64,000 nt of DNA from Allorhizobium pseudoryzae (GCF_011046245.1 NZ_CP049241.1:2372001-2436000); one strand, 5' to 3'; positions 26,511-35,983 are shown, numbered from the stretch's first letter. The notes: generated from the sequence alone by a model not told the origin. Program-made: numbers and translations.

Positions 26511-27317
26511 TCAGCCCGGCGCCAGCGTAATGCGGAGATTTCTCCGGTCGCTGATCGGATTGAGCGGAGAGCCTTGCCAGGCAAACGCGGCCTGCTGGCT
26601 AAGACGGGCGATTTCCCGCTCCAGTTTCTGACCGAGCGACCGCTTCTGCCGATGGAGCGCCCAGGCGCGTTCGATTTCGCCGTCCAGCCCAAGCCGCCGG
26701 TCCTTCGCTAGGAACTGGTCCTGGATGCAGAGGGCCGGCAAGGTCTGATAGGTGGTCAGTTCGGCAAACAGCGGCGAGGCGGGATCGAACAGGATGTGGT
26801 CGAGCGCGCGGTCGCAGGTGCGGACCTTCGCCAGCAGATGCTGCGCGGCCTTCGGCGTCGCGATATAGCCGGCGGTGCCGAGATGGGCGCTCTTCAGCCG
26901 CGCCAGTTCGATGCCGTTTCCGAGGGACTGCCTCTCGCGGCCGATCTGTACGCTCTTTCCCGTTGTCTCGATCTTCACGAGGTCGGCATTTGCCGGCAGC
27001 CAGGCAGGGTCCTGCAGCAGCCTTGTCGCGGCTTTGGCCAGATGGATGTCATCCTCGACCACCACGCCCGGCTCTCCCGATGCAGCGATCCGGGCCCAGG
27101 CCTCGCGGTGGCTGAGCAGGCAGCCGATTTCTCCGGCCGAGAGTCTGCGCGACCCCTCCGGATGACACGCGGACCAGGGCGCAAGCTCCGCCTCGGACAG
27201 CGCCCTTCCATTGACGCCCGCCACCCGCTCGACGGCAAGGCCTGCGGCATCGAGCAGGGCCTGCATGCGCGCCATGCGGTCGGTTTTGTGGTCGAGGTTG
27301 ATGACGTAGGTGATCAC
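26511..27317 (-). CDS. Glycosyltransferase family 25 (LPS-type galactosyltransferase)
   Basis: 268 aa. The GT25 pattern is clear: N-terminal VINLDHKTDRMARMQALL, GEIGCLLSHREAWARIAASG and the acidic metal/nucleotide motif VVVEDDIHL. Such cytoplasmic enzymes add hexoses during LPS oligosaccharide assembly. Its ATG overlaps the stop of the upstream glycosyltransferase by 4 bp, so the two are coupled and likely act on the same core oligosaccharide. Confidence 0.87.
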   Translation of the reverse strand: MITYVINLDHKTDRMARMQALLDAAGLAVERVAGVNGRALSEAELAPWSACHPEGSRRLSAGEIGCLLSHREAWARIAASGEPGVVVEDDIHLAKAATRLLQDPAWLPANADLVKIETTGKSVQIGRERQSLGNGIELARLKSAHLGTAGYIATPKAAQHLLAKVRTCDRALDHILFDPASPLFAELTTYQTLPALCIQDQFLAKDRRLGLDGEIERAWALHRQKRSLGQKLEREIARLSQQAAFAWQGSPLNPISDRRNLRITLAPG

Positions 27318-28381
27318 GGCTGCGGCCGATCCGCCAAGAGATCCGCATAGACAGCGCCGATTGCCGCGGCCTCGCGCTCAATCGAGAAGTTTTGCCGCAT
27401 ATGGACAAGCGCCGCCGCGCCCTGACGCTCACACAGCGCGGGGTCAGCGAGATAGGGGCGGATGCCGGCGGCAAAGCTGTCGAGGGAGCCGCGCTCCACC
27501 ATGCACCCCGTTTTGCCATCGAGGATGAGTTCGGCAAAGGCGCCGACATCGGCAGCCACCACCGGCACGCCGGTGGCCATGGCTTCGAGCGGCGTCAGCC
27601 CAAAGCCTTCCCAGCGCTGCGGCGCGACGAAGAGATCGAGCGCCCGGTACCACGCGTTGATATTGGTGTGTTCGCCAACGAAGAGGATGCGGTCGCCAAG
27701 GCCGGCGGCCTTCACCTTCGCCTTCAGCTCGTCCTCGAAGCCGACATGTTTTGCCGTTGCGCGGCCGGCCACCACGGCTTTCCAGCCGGGATGTTCGGGT
27801 AGCAGCCGGATCATGGAATCGACGAAGAGATCGGTGCCCTTCTGGTGGCGCACGCGGCCGAAGCAGCCGACATAATGGAATGCCGGATCGAGGCCGACCG
27901 TGGCTTTCGCGGCTGCCTTGTCCGCTGCAGGCGAAAATCGCTCAAGATCGATGCCGTGCAGGATGACGGTGCTCTCGCGCTCCAGATAGGAGGCGGTCTT
28001 CTGGCAGACGGCGATCACCCGGTCCATCTTGGAGATCAGCCATTTCGTCCAGCCGGTATGCCGGCGCTGCGAGGCCGACGTGAAGACGAGCTTCAACGGC
28101 ATGCGCAAAACGTCGCGCAGAATGATGCCCGGCAGCATTTCGATGTTGCGGCGGGCATGCCAGACGCGCGCGCGCCTGCCCGCCGGCGGGCGCCAGAGCG
28201 CGGGCAGGGCGGCATAGCCCATCGAGGGCAGATGGCTGGGCAGGCCGGGGCCGAAGGTGACGACCTTCTGGCCGAGGCGGTTCTGGATCGGCACGAGCTG
28301 GATGACGGTCGAGGTGACGCCCGAAAGCCGCCGCTTGAAATGCGGCGCAATCACCTCGACCTTTGTCAAATCATGGGACAC
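27314..28381 (-). CDS. lpcC: LPS core mannosyltransferase, GT4 family (LpcC-like)
   Basis: 355 aa GT-B fold. The C-terminal nucleotide-sugar site EGFGLTPLEAMATGVPVVA is intact, as is VGCFGRVRHQKGTDLFVDS. Length and the N-terminal block (VEVIAPHFKRRLSGVTSTVI) resemble rhizobial LpcC, which transfers mannose from GDP-mannose to Kdo in the LPS core. Location beside greA and the lrp-trxB block also fits. Donor specificity is inferred. Operon: lpcC then GT25. Confidence 0.85.
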   Translation of the reverse strand: MSHDLTKVEVIAPHFKRRLSGVTSTVIQLVPIQNRLGQKVVTFGPGLPSHLPSMGYAALPALWRPPAGRRARVWHARRNIEMLPGIILRDVLRMPLKLVFTSASQRRHTGWTKWLISKMDRVIAVCQKTASYLERESTVILHGIDLERFSPAADKAAAKATVGLDPAFHYVGCFGRVRHQKGTDLFVDSMIRLLPEHPGWKAVVAGRATAKHVGFEDELKAKVKAAGLGDRILFVGEHTNINAWYRALDLFVAPQRWEGFGLTPLEAMATGVPVVAADVGAFAELILDGKTGCMVERGSLDSFAAGIRPYLADPALCERQGAAALVHMRQNFSIEREAAAIGAVYADLLADRPQP

Positions 28382-28404
28382 GGGCGCTGGGCTGGTTGGG
28401 TTTC

Positions 28405-28881
28405 TCAGCCCCAGGAGACCTTCAGAACCTCATAGGCCTTGGAGCCGCCCGGCGCATTCACTTCAATGCTGTCGCCGACTTCCTTGCCGATCAGCGCGCG
28501 CGCAATCGGCGAGGAGATCGAGATGCGGCCTTCCTTCACATCGGCTTCCTGGTCGCCGACGATCTGGTAGACCTTCTCCTCATCGGTATCCTCGTCCACC
28601 AGCTTCACGGTGGCGCCGAACTTGATCTTCGAGCCGGACATCTTCGTGAGGTCGATCACCTCCGCGCGGGCCGTCAGGTCCTCAAGTTCCGTGATGCGGC
28701 CCTCGTTGTGGCTCTGCGCTTCCTTGGCGGCATGGTATTCAGCGTTTTCCGACAGGTCGCCATGGGCGCGCGCCTCGGCAATCGCCTCGATGATCCGGGG
28801 ACGCTCTTCCTGCTGACGCCAGCGCAGCTCCTCCTGCAGCTTGGTAAATCCGGACGGCGTCATCGGTACCTTATCAACCAT
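28405..28881 (-). CDS. greA: Transcription elongation factor GreA
   Basis: 158 aa from ATG 28881 ([19 protein letters not shown]), the family's normal start and length. N-terminal coiled coil with the acidic tip [16 protein letters not shown], then the C-terminal FKBP-like domain ([18 protein letters not shown]). Stimulates transcript cleavage in backtracked RNA polymerase. It lies upstream of lpcC (23-bp gap) on the same strand and may share its transcript. Confidence 0.97.
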   Translation of the reverse strand: MVDKVPMTPSGFTKLQEELRWRQQEERPRIIEAIAEARAHGDLSENAEYHAAKEAQSHNEGRITELEDLTARAEVIDLTKMSGSKIKFGATVKLVDEDTDEEKVYQIVGDQEADVKEGRISISSPIARALIGKEVGDSIEVNAPGGSKAYEVLKVSWG

Positions 28882-29101
28882 GATATCTTCTTCCTCAGTC
28901 TCATGGCCGCAACGCACGGCCACAAAAAGAAACAGGTCCCGGAGCGATACTCCGGAACCATGCGAAATCCTCAAGTCCTCGAATCATAGCAGAAACGCGG
29001 CGCGAATTTCCAGAAAATTCGAAATAGGGCAGCGGCGCTGACCTGCAAGGTGGCCCGATGATGAGGCATTCGCGGCTTGACGTTTGGCGTAAGAACATAT
29101 A

Positions 29102-30346
29102 GTGAACATACTAATGAAGAAGTCGCTGAAAGAACGCCTCGCCATTCTCTCGGATGCCGCAAAATACGATGCCTCCTGCGCATCGAGCGGCACGACGAAA
29201 CGCCAGTCGGCCGGCTCCGGCGGGCTTGGCTCAACGGAAGGGTCGGGCATCTGCCACGCCTATGCGCCGGACGGGCGGTGCATTTCGCTGCTCAAAATCC
29301 TGCTGACGAATTTCTGCATCTATGACTGCGCCTACTGCATCAACCGGTCGTCCAGCAATGTGGAGCGGGCACGGTTCACGCCGGAAGAGGTGGTCTGGCT
29401 GACGCTCGAATTCTACCGGCGCAACTACATCGAGGGCCTGTTTCTATCCTCCGGCATAATTCGCTCCTCCGATCACACGATGGAGGAGATGGTGCGTATT
29501 GCCCGCGAACTCCGCACCACGCATCACTTTCGCGGCTATATCCACCTCAAAACCATTCCGGAGGCCTCGCCCGCGCTGATCGAGGAGGCGGGGCTCTATG
29601 CCGATCGCCTGTCGATCAACATCGAACTGCCGACCGATAGCGGCATCGGCCAGTTCGCGCCGGAAAAGAAGCCCGAGAATATTCGTCGCGCGATGGGCGA
29701 TTTGAGGCTGAAGATCGAAGATGCGTCGGAACCGACGCTGCAGACGAAGAAGCGCAAGCATTTCGTGCCCGCCGGCCAGAGCACGCAGATGATCGTCGGG
29801 GCGGATGGCGCAAGTGACGCCACCATTCTCGGCACCAGCGCGAGGCTTTACGGCAGCTACGGCCTGAAACGCGTCTATTATTCCGCCTTCAGCCCGATCC
29901 CGGATGCCTCGTCGAAACTTCCCCTCATCAAGCCGCCGCTGATGCGCGAACACCGGCTCTACCAGGCGGACTGGCTCTATCGCTTTTATGGTTTCGATAT
30001 CGGCGAAATCACGTCGGTGTCGGAAGACGGCAATCTGGATCTCGACCTTGATCCGAAACTTTCGTGGGCGCTCGGCCATCGCGATCGGTTCCCGGTCGAT
30101 GTCAACCGCGCACCGAAGGAGATGCTGCTGCGTGTGCCGGGCTTCGGCACAAAGACGGTCAAGTCCATTCTCTCGTCCCGCCGCTTCCGCCGCATCCGAT
30201 TGGAGGATCTCGGGCGGTTGGGCGTGTCGCTGCGCAAGGTGCAGCCCTTCATCGTGGCGGACGGCTGGACGCCGCACCGCGTGCTCGAACGTTCGGATCT
30301 GAAGGCGATGTTTGCGCCGAAGCCGGAACAACTGACGTTGTTCTGA
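29102..30346 (+). CDS. Putative DNA modification/repair radical SAM protein
   Basis: 414 aa. The radical SAM cluster motif is CIYDCAYC (CX3CX2C, about residue 73). A helix-hairpin-helix DNA-binding element lies near the C-terminus (RVPGFGTKTVKSILSSRRF). This matches the family annotated as putative DNA modification/repair radical SAM protein, which regularly accompanies UdgX. It overlaps the next gene by one base (TGATG), so they are translationally coupled. Substrate unknown; a role in damaged-base processing is inferred from the partner. Stop/start context gives strong evidence for one operon. Confidence 0.85.
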   Translation: MNILMKKSLKERLAILSDAAKYDASCASSGTTKRQSAGSGGLGSTEGSGICHAYAPDGRCISLLKILLTNFCIYDCAYCINRSSSNVERARFTPEEVVWLTLEFYRRNYIEGLFLSSGIIRSSDHTMEEMVRIARELRTTHHFRGYIHLKTIPEASPALIEEAGLYADRLSINIELPTDSGIGQFAPEKKPENIRRAMGDLRLKIEDASEPTLQTKKRKHFVPAGQSTQMIVGADGASDATILGTSARLYGSYGLKRVYYSAFSPIPDASSKLPLIKPPLMREHRLYQADWLYRFYGFDIGEITSVSEDGNLDLDLDPKLSWALGHRDRFPVDVNRAPKEMLLRVPGFGTKTVKSILSSRRFRRIRLEDLGRLGVSLRKVQPFIVADGWTPHRVLERSDLKAMFAPKPEQLTLF

Positions 30347-31818
30347 TGCAAACGGTGTTTCTCAACGGTCGCGGTGACTTTGACGAATGGCGAGATTCCG
30401 CGCGGGTGCTCTTGCTGAGTGAGGTGGAGCCTGAGCGTATCGACTGGCGCATCGCCGGCGAGGGTGCGGATCTCTCCGGCTTTGCCGAGACGCCGCTGCC
30501 GGTGCCGCCGGCGGGCAAACAGGCGGTTGCCGTGCCGCCGGCCTTCCTCGAACTGGCCGAAAACATCGTCTGCCATAGCGATCCCGCACGCTTCGCGCTC
30601 CTCTACCGCCTGCTCTGGCGCATTCGTCATGACCGCGCGCTGCTGCAGGTCGTGTCCGACCCGGATGTGATTGCCGCGCGCAAACTGGAAAAATCCGTGC
30701 GGCGCGACAGCCACAAGATGAAGGCCTTCGTGCGGTTCAAGGAGGTGGCGTCCGATGATCCGACCGGGCGGCGGCGTTCGTTCATTTCCTGGTTCGAGCC
30801 GGACCATTTCATCGTCGCGCGCATGGCGCCGTTCTTTCGCCGCCGCTTCTTCGACATGGACTGGGTGATCGCGACGCCGAAGGGGTCAGCGGCCTGGGAC
30901 GGCGAAAACCTGACCGTCTCCGACCTGCCGGCGGACAAGCCGAATGCGAGCGATGCGACCGATGATCTGTGGCGCGTCTACTATGCCAACATCTTCAACC
31001 CGGCGCGGCTGAAGGTGAAGGCGATGACGGCGGAGATGCCGAAGAAATACTGGAAGAACCTGCCGGAGGCGGCGCTGATACCAGACCTTATTGCCAATGC
31101 AGAAGCCAAGGTGATCGAGATGGCGGCGCGGGCCGCCTCCCAGCCGCCCGCCTTTCACGCGCGGCTTCAGGAGCGGATGGCGGAGGAACTGGCCGACGTT
31201 GCCCCGCCGCCCGAAGGGCTGGAGGCGCTCCGCCATGCGGCGAGCCGCTGCACGCTCTGTCCGCTGCATTGCCAGGCGACGCAGACCGTGTTCGGCGAGG
31301 GTCGTCTGGGGGCGAGCGCCATGATCGTCGGCGAGCAGCCGGGCGACCAGGAGGATCTGGCGGGGCGCCCTTTCGTGGGGCCAGCCGGAAAGCTGTTCGA
31401 CGGCGTGCTCTCCGAGGTCGGGCTCGACCGGTCGAGCCTCTACGTCACCAATGCAGTCAAGCATTTCAAATACGAACCACGCGGCAAGCGGCGCATCCAC
31501 CAGAAGCCAAACCAGGCTGAGATCGAACAATGCCGGTGGTGGTTGAAGCAGGAGGTGGATCTCGTCCAGCCGAAGCTGATCGTTGCCATGGGCGCAACCG
31601 CCTATTTCAGCCTGACCGGTGAGAAGAAGCGGCTCACCGATGTGCGGGGCCATATTCTGCCGATGGATCAAGGTCGCAAGCTGTTCGTCACCGTGCACCC
31701 GTCCTTCCTGCTGCGCATTCCGGAGGAGACTCGCAAGGCGAGCGAGTTGTCACGCTTCCGCGAGGAGATGGCCGTGGTGCGCCAGCTGGTGGAAACGGGC
31801 TTTCCCAATTATCCGTGA
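30346..31818 (+). CDS. udgX: UdgX-family uracil-DNA glycosylase fused to DUF4130
   Basis: 490 aa from ATG 30346, overlapping the preceding stop. The N-terminal half (about 1-240) is DUF4130. The C-terminal half is a family-4-like UDG with an Fe-S cysteine set starting CTLCPLHCQ, active-site GEQPGDQED and HPSFLLR. The diagnostic UdgX insertion is present as GKRRIHQKP: in characterised UdgX the His of KRRIH forms a covalent bond with the uracil-derived sugar, sealing the site. So this should bind uracil-DNA irreversibly rather than simply excise it. The DUF4130 fusion is common in this family. Confidence 0.9.
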   Translation: MQTVFLNGRGDFDEWRDSARVLLLSEVEPERIDWRIAGEGADLSGFAETPLPVPPAGKQAVAVPPAFLELAENIVCHSDPARFALLYRLLWRIRHDRALLQVVSDPDVIAARKLEKSVRRDSHKMKAFVRFKEVASDDPTGRRRSFISWFEPDHFIVARMAPFFRRRFFDMDWVIATPKGSAAWDGENLTVSDLPADKPNASDATDDLWRVYYANIFNPARLKVKAMTAEMPKKYWKNLPEAALIPDLIANAEAKVIEMAARAASQPPAFHARLQERMAEELADVAPPPEGLEALRHAASRCTLCPLHCQATQTVFGEGRLGASAMIVGEQPGDQEDLAGRPFVGPAGKLFDGVLSEVGLDRSSLYVTNAVKHFKYEPRGKRRIHQKPNQAEIEQCRWWLKQEVDLVQPKLIVAMGATAYFSLTGEKKRLTDVRGHILPMDQGRKLFVTVHPSFLLRIPEETRKASELSRFREEMAVVRQLVETGFPNYP

Positions 31819-33356
31819 CCGGCGAGCGCCGTCTCGTCGATCTTGGCCCGGGCAAAGATGTGGCGCGCGAGAAGGGCGAGCAGGATCAGGGTGACGGAGG
31901 CGACAAGGCAGCAGGCGGCAAAACCAAGGCCGAAGGCGGCGCGCGCATCGAGAAGCCACTCCGGTTGGACGGAAGGCGACACACGTTTTGCCGTATCCAC
32001 CGCACCGGCGAGCGTTGCCGTGACCGTTTCGGCAGTCGTGGCATCGAGCCCGGACAGGTCGGCATTTTGCATCATCAATCGGTAGACTACCGTGCCGAGG
32101 CTGCCGAGGACGGCCACACCGAGTGCGCCGCCGAATTCCGCACTGGTTTCCGAGATGGCGGAGGCCGAACCGGCGCGCTCCGGCGGTGCCGTGCCGACGA
32201 TGAGCCCGGTTGTCGTCAAAATGACCGGCACGAAGCCGAGGCCGACCAGCATGCTGGCAAACAGGATCGCGTAGAGGTTCTGGTGATAGGCGGCGAACGC
32301 CATCACGGTCGTGCCGAGCGCATTGACGACGAGGCCCGCCAGCACTGTCCTGACCGGGCCGAGCCGTTTGGTGACCCGCCAGGCCTGCAGCGACATCAGC
32401 GTGAAGACGAGCGCCGAGGGGATCGACCAGAGAGCGGCTTTCAGCGGCGAAAGATCCAGCACGAGCTGCAGATAGAGGTTCTGGAACAGGAAGACACCGA
32501 ACACGAAGAACACGCCCGCCAGATTGACCAGCAGCGAGGCGGTGAAGGCGGGGATGCGAAACAGCGCCAGATCGATCAGCGGGTGCTCCAGCCGTTTCTG
32601 GCGGCGGATGAACAGGGCCCCGATCGCGAGGCCGGCAACAATGGCGACGAGCTGGTCAGGAGCATAACCATAGGCTGCCATGTGTTTCAGCCCGTAGATG
32701 ATCGGCAGCACCGTTGCGAGGGACAGCAGCACACTCTTCAGATCAAGGCGGCCGCCGTCCGCGTTGCGATATTCGGGCAGCAGGAAGGGCGCAACGCAGA
32801 GCAGCGCAAGCATGATCGGGATGTTGATCAGGAAGACCGCGCCCCAGTGGAAATATTGCAGCAAAAGCCCCCCGAGCAACGGCCCGACGAGACCGCCCAG
32901 CGCAAAGGCGGTGCCCCAGATGCCGATGGCCCGGTTGCGCTCGGATTCGTCCTGGAACAGGTTGACGACGAGCGACAGGGTGGAGGGGGCGATGGTGGCT
33001 CCGGCGATGCCGAGAAAGGCGCGCGCCACGATCAGCTGGCCGGAGGTCTGGGCAGCCGCGGCAAAGGCGGAGGCGAGCGCGAAGGCGAAGGCACCGATCA
33101 GCAGCACGCGGCGACGACCTACCCGGTCGCCCAGCGTCCCCATCGTCACCAGGAAACCGGCCACCATGAAGCCATAGATGTCGTTGATCCACAGCAACTC
33201 GGAGGGCGAGGGATCGAGATCGCGCACGATCGCCGGAATGGCGAGGAAGAGAACCGACAGGTCCATCGAATAGACGAGGCAGGCGATGGAGAGGACGAAA
33301 AGCCCGATCCATTCGCGACGCGTCGCGCGCTGCGGCGCAAAATGCTGATCCGCCAT
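31809..33356 (-). CDS. MFS drug:H+ antiporter, DHA2 (14-TMS) family
   Basis: 515 aa from ATG 33356, which has GGGAGG 9 bases upstream; the upstream in-frame extension is not membrane protein sequence. About fourteen hydrophobic segments. Signature motifs include LWINDIYGFMVAGFLVTMG and GTLGDRVGRRRVLLIG (motif A) and the DHA2 motif C-like LGGLVGPLLGGLLL. It resembles SmvA/EmrB-type exporters of cationic biocides. Convergent with udgX, ends overlapping by 10 bp. Substrate unknown. Confidence 0.88.
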   Translation of the reverse strand: MADQHFAPQRATRREWIGLFVLSIACLVYSMDLSVLFLAIPAIVRDLDPSPSELLWINDIYGFMVAGFLVTMGTLGDRVGRRRVLLIGAFAFALASAFAAAAQTSGQLIVARAFLGIAGATIAPSTLSLVVNLFQDESERNRAIGIWGTAFALGGLVGPLLGGLLLQYFHWGAVFLINIPIMLALLCVAPFLLPEYRNADGGRLDLKSVLLSLATVLPIIYGLKHMAAYGYAPDQLVAIVAGLAIGALFIRRQKRLEHPLIDLALFRIPAFTASLLVNLAGVFFVFGVFLFQNLYLQLVLDLSPLKAALWSIPSALVFTLMSLQAWRVTKRLGPVRTVLAGLVVNALGTTVMAFAAYHQNLYAILFASMLVGLGFVPVILTTTGLIVGTAPPERAGSASAISETSAEFGGALGVAVLGSLGTVVYRLMMQNADLSGLDATTAETVTATLAGAVDTAKRVSPSVQPEWLLDARAAFGLGFAACCLVASVTLILLALLARHIFARAKIDETALAGHG

Positions 33357-33569
33357 GGCGGGCCACCTCCCATTCCAGATTGTCCCAAGCGTCCTTGTGC
33401 CCTGAGCGGCCGTGCCTGTGCCACGGTGCAGGATCAGCGCTGTCTCCGGCGGCGAGACTTGGTTCCCTCTTGCGTTTTGGCAAGAGGATGAGGCGTGGGG
33501 CGGCTCCCTTCCTGTCAGCAAATGCTGATGTGGTGCGCGACGGCAACAGACGGATTGGCGCGGAGAGAC

Positions 33570-34787
33570 TCAATCCACGAAGAGGACGCCCGGCGGCAGG
33601 TTCGGCGGATCGTAGGGGCCGGCCGCCTTGCGAAGCTGGACCGAGTGATGCACCAGAGCCGTCGGCGGAATGAAACGATAATCCTGGCGGGGAAGATAAA
33701 GGCCGCCCGCCGGTTTGCCCGCATTGCGGAAGGAGGTGGCCGGGATTTTGCGCGGCAGCCATTCGACGGCGGGCCAGAACTTGGTCATGGAGTTATGCAA
33801 GGCCGCGGTGGCCTCGGGTGCCACGTATGTCGCACTGTTGATGCCTTCCACCAGTTCATCCACCATACGGCGGCGGTAGATCAACCCGGCGGGCTTGGTT
33901 TCCTTGATCATCCAGCGGAGCGGGATCTTGATCTGCTGGCTTTCCTTCTCCGGATAGCCACCGCCGACATCCCCATGCACGCCGGAAAACCAGACCTCCT
34001 TCACATCCTGCGGGCGGATGCCGTCTTCGTTCCTCGGCTTGAACGGCCCGCCCCAATAGGGCTGGCCGGGCGTCCACAGTTCCGGCTGGAACATGGTGCG
34101 GCGCTCATCGATGGCGACGGCGTGGCGCACCATCTCGACGCTTGAATTGCGATCGGTAAAGGGATGCGTCTTCAGCTGCGGCCCCCATTTGCCGGGTTCG
34201 ATCACCGAGGCGACCGTATCGAACAGGCCGAGCAGGCGGATCGGCGGACGGTCGTTGCGCAGCGTTCGTTCGTAAAGGCGCATGGTCTGGAAGGCCGAGG
34301 GGGCCTCGCCGACCGCTTGCTTCTGCGCTGTCTGTTCGTGCTCGGGAATGCCCTTGTAGGTGCGATAGGCGTAATCGAGCAGGTTCAGGTGAATCTTTTT
34401 CGTCAGACCGAAGGCGTGGATGAAACCGGCCAGGACCCGGGCAGTATAGGCGCCGCGGCTGAAGCCGAAAATATAGATGCGGTCACGATCCCTGTGGTGG
34501 CCATCGGAATCCAGCGGGCCAGCATCATAGTGCTCGACCAGCATTCGGCAGGCTTCCTTGACGTTTTCGTCGAGCCCCCAGCCGGTCGCCAGGCCCCAGA
34601 CTTCGGAGGCCTCGCGCTGCAGCTTCGACCACGAGTTGGCTGCCCCGAAGGTGCCGACGCCCGGATCGTAATAGACGATCTGTTCGGATGAGCGCTTGAG
34701 GCAGCCGAACAGGCGCAGGATATTGGTACGGTCTGCGGAGATCTCGTTCGACGTCCCGTCGAACAGAATGACAATGTTCTTGGACAT
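33570..34787 (-). CDS. DUF2235 (Tle1-like) alpha/beta-hydrolase
   Basis: 405 aa. DUF2235 core: N-terminal IVILFDGTSNEISADRTNI, the nucleophile elbow IFGFSRGAYTARVLAGF (Ser in GFSRG) and SGVHGDVGGGYPE. This family includes type VI secretion phospholipase effectors (Tle1). No T6SS, VgrG or immunity gene is in view, so a housekeeping or orphan lipase role is equally likely. Followed at 44 bp by an unrelated SRPBCC gene upstream in the transcription direction. Confidence 0.8.
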   Translation of the reverse strand: MSKNIVILFDGTSNEISADRTNILRLFGCLKRSSEQIVYYDPGVGTFGAANSWSKLQREASEVWGLATGWGLDENVKEACRMLVEHYDAGPLDSDGHHRDRDRIYIFGFSRGAYTARVLAGFIHAFGLTKKIHLNLLDYAYRTYKGIPEHEQTAQKQAVGEAPSAFQTMRLYERTLRNDRPPIRLLGLFDTVASVIEPGKWGPQLKTHPFTDRNSSVEMVRHAVAIDERRTMFQPELWTPGQPYWGGPFKPRNEDGIRPQDVKEVWFSGVHGDVGGGYPEKESQQIKIPLRWMIKETKPAGLIYRRRMVDELVEGINSATYVAPEATAALHNSMTKFWPAVEWLPRKIPATSFRNAGKPAGGLYLPRQDYRFIPPTALVHHSVQLRKAAGPYDPPNLPPGVLFVD

Positions 34788-34831
34788 GCATTCCCCCTGA
34801 TCGCCTCATGCGACGGGGCATTTTGGTTGTG

Positions 34832-35299
34832 TCAGGCGAAAACTTCAACCGGATTTTGCCGCGCTTCCAGAACGCGTTCCAGCCGGTCGAAATTCTGTTC
34901 GTTGGCAAGCGCGATGAACTTGGTGAGCGTGGTGTTGTCCTCGTTCGGCTCCATCCGCATCACCCAGGTCAGACGGCTCGCGCTGTCGCTCACCACCTCG
35001 AACCGCATCTCCATGTCGAAGACGTGGATCGGATCGTGATGGGTAAATGTGATGCGCTCCGGCACGACGATCTCGCCGAAGGTCGAGCGGTTGAGGAAAT
35101 CTGTGCCGTTGGAGGCCGTCATGGTGATCAGCCAGGTGCCGCCGGGTTCAAACTCGAAGCGGTGGATCTCATTGGTAAAACCGTCCGGTCCCCACCAGAG
35201 CGCCAGCAGTGCTGAATCGGCAAAGGCCTGGAAGACATCGTCACGTGCGAAAGCGAGGACGCGGGAGCTTTCGATTTCAACGGGGTTATCAAAAGGCAT
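34832..35299 (-). CDS. SRPBCC/AHSA1-type polyketide-cyclase-fold protein
   Basis: 155 aa. START-like fold (ARDDVFQAFADSALLALWWGPDGFTN is the usual AHSA1 opening; FEFEPGGTW and TLTKFIALANEQNFDRL are conserved later). Binds hydrophobic ligands in relatives; the ligand is unknown. It lies 44 bp upstream of the DUF2235 gene, so a common transcript is possible. Confidence 0.82.
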   Translation of the reverse strand: MPFDNPVEIESSRVLAFARDDVFQAFADSALLALWWGPDGFTNEIHRFEFEPGGTWLITMTASNGTDFLNRSTFGEIVVPERITFTHHDPIHVFDMEMRFEVVSDSASRLTWVMRMEPNEDNTTLTKFIALANEQNFDRLERVLEARQNPVEVFA

Positions 35300-35339
35300 G
35301 GGCGGGTTCTATCGATCTGATGGATTTTACGAATAACCT

Positions 35340-35660
35340 TCAGGTGGCCCTGGGAGTAATGGCATCCAGTTCATCCGCAATAATGCGCCGTCGCTCCATC
35401 AGGTCATAATCGGCCTGAAGGCCCAGAAAATAACCTTCGCTCATGCCGAAATAGCGGGCGAGCCTGAGATCGGTATCAGCCGTGATCGCCCGCTTGCCCA
35501 GGACGATCTCGTTGATCCGCCGCGGAGGAACGCCGATGGCACGCGCCAGGGCATTCTGGCTGAGCTGCAGCGGCGCCATGAATTCCAGCGCCAGGATGTC
35601 GCCCGGCAGAGGGTTTGGAAGCAGATCCTGGTCAGTCGTGGTAATCGACGATTTCGACAT
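35340..35660 (-). CDS. higA: HigA-family antitoxin (XRE HTH)
   Basis: 106 aa from ATG 35660. XRE/HigA helix-turn-helix: LSQNALARAIGVPPRRINEI and AITADTDLRLARYFGMSEGYFLGLQ. Overlaps the end of the upstream higB by 29 bp, the reversed toxin-first order typical of HigBA. Neutralises HigB and represses the operon through its HTH. Confidence 0.92.
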   Translation of the reverse strand: MSKSSITTTDQDLLPNPLPGDILALEFMAPLQLSQNALARAIGVPPRRINEIVLGKRAITADTDLRLARYFGMSEGYFLGLQADYDLMERRRIIADELDAITPRAT

Positions 35661-35916
35661 TGTCGGCACCTCCATCCTTCCAAACAAAACAAATCCGCCA
35701 TTGATCGTTGATGCGGATGCTGTGCTGACCGGCGCGATTTCCTTTGAGAGCTTCCAACCTGTTGCCGGGTGGAACCTTCAAATCGGAGAGCGTGCGCGAC
35801 TGGTTGATCATTCGCAGCTTGCGCAGTGCCGCGACCTGGATGTCAGCGGGAAGCCGGCGGCTTCTTCTGCCGTCCCATATGCCGCGTGTCTCGCTGTCAC
35901 CGAAGCTGCGTATCAT
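35632..35916 (-). CDS. higB: HigB-family toxin (RelE-like mRNA interferase)
   Basis: 94 aa from ATG 35916 (MIRSFGDSETRGIWDGRRSR); an in-frame start at 35943 would lie inside the carB terminator hairpin. RelE/HigB fold with LKVPPGNRLEALKGNRAGQHSIRINDQWRI core (only part quoted as LEALKGNRAGQHSIRIND). Ribosome-dependent mRNA cleavage is the family activity. First gene of higBA, placed about 15 bp after the carB terminator T run. Confidence 0.92.
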   Translation of the reverse strand: MIRSFGDSETRGIWDGRRSRRLPADIQVAALRKLRMINQSRTLSDLKVPPGNRLEALKGNRAGQHSIRINDQWRICFVWKDGGADNVEIVDYHD

Positions 35917-35929
35917 GGCCGACGGTAAC

Positions 35930-35966
35930 AAAAAGCCACCCATAACGCAATGCGTTATGGGTGGCT
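35930..35966 (-). terminator. Rho-independent terminator of carB
   Basis: On the minus strand a 16-bp perfect stem (arms AGCCACCCATAACGCA and TGCGTTATGGGTGGCT) with a 1-base centre, followed by five T (35930-35934). It starts about 18 bp after the carB stop. Confidence 0.92.
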
Positions 35967-35983
35967 GTCATCAGTTCAAACCC

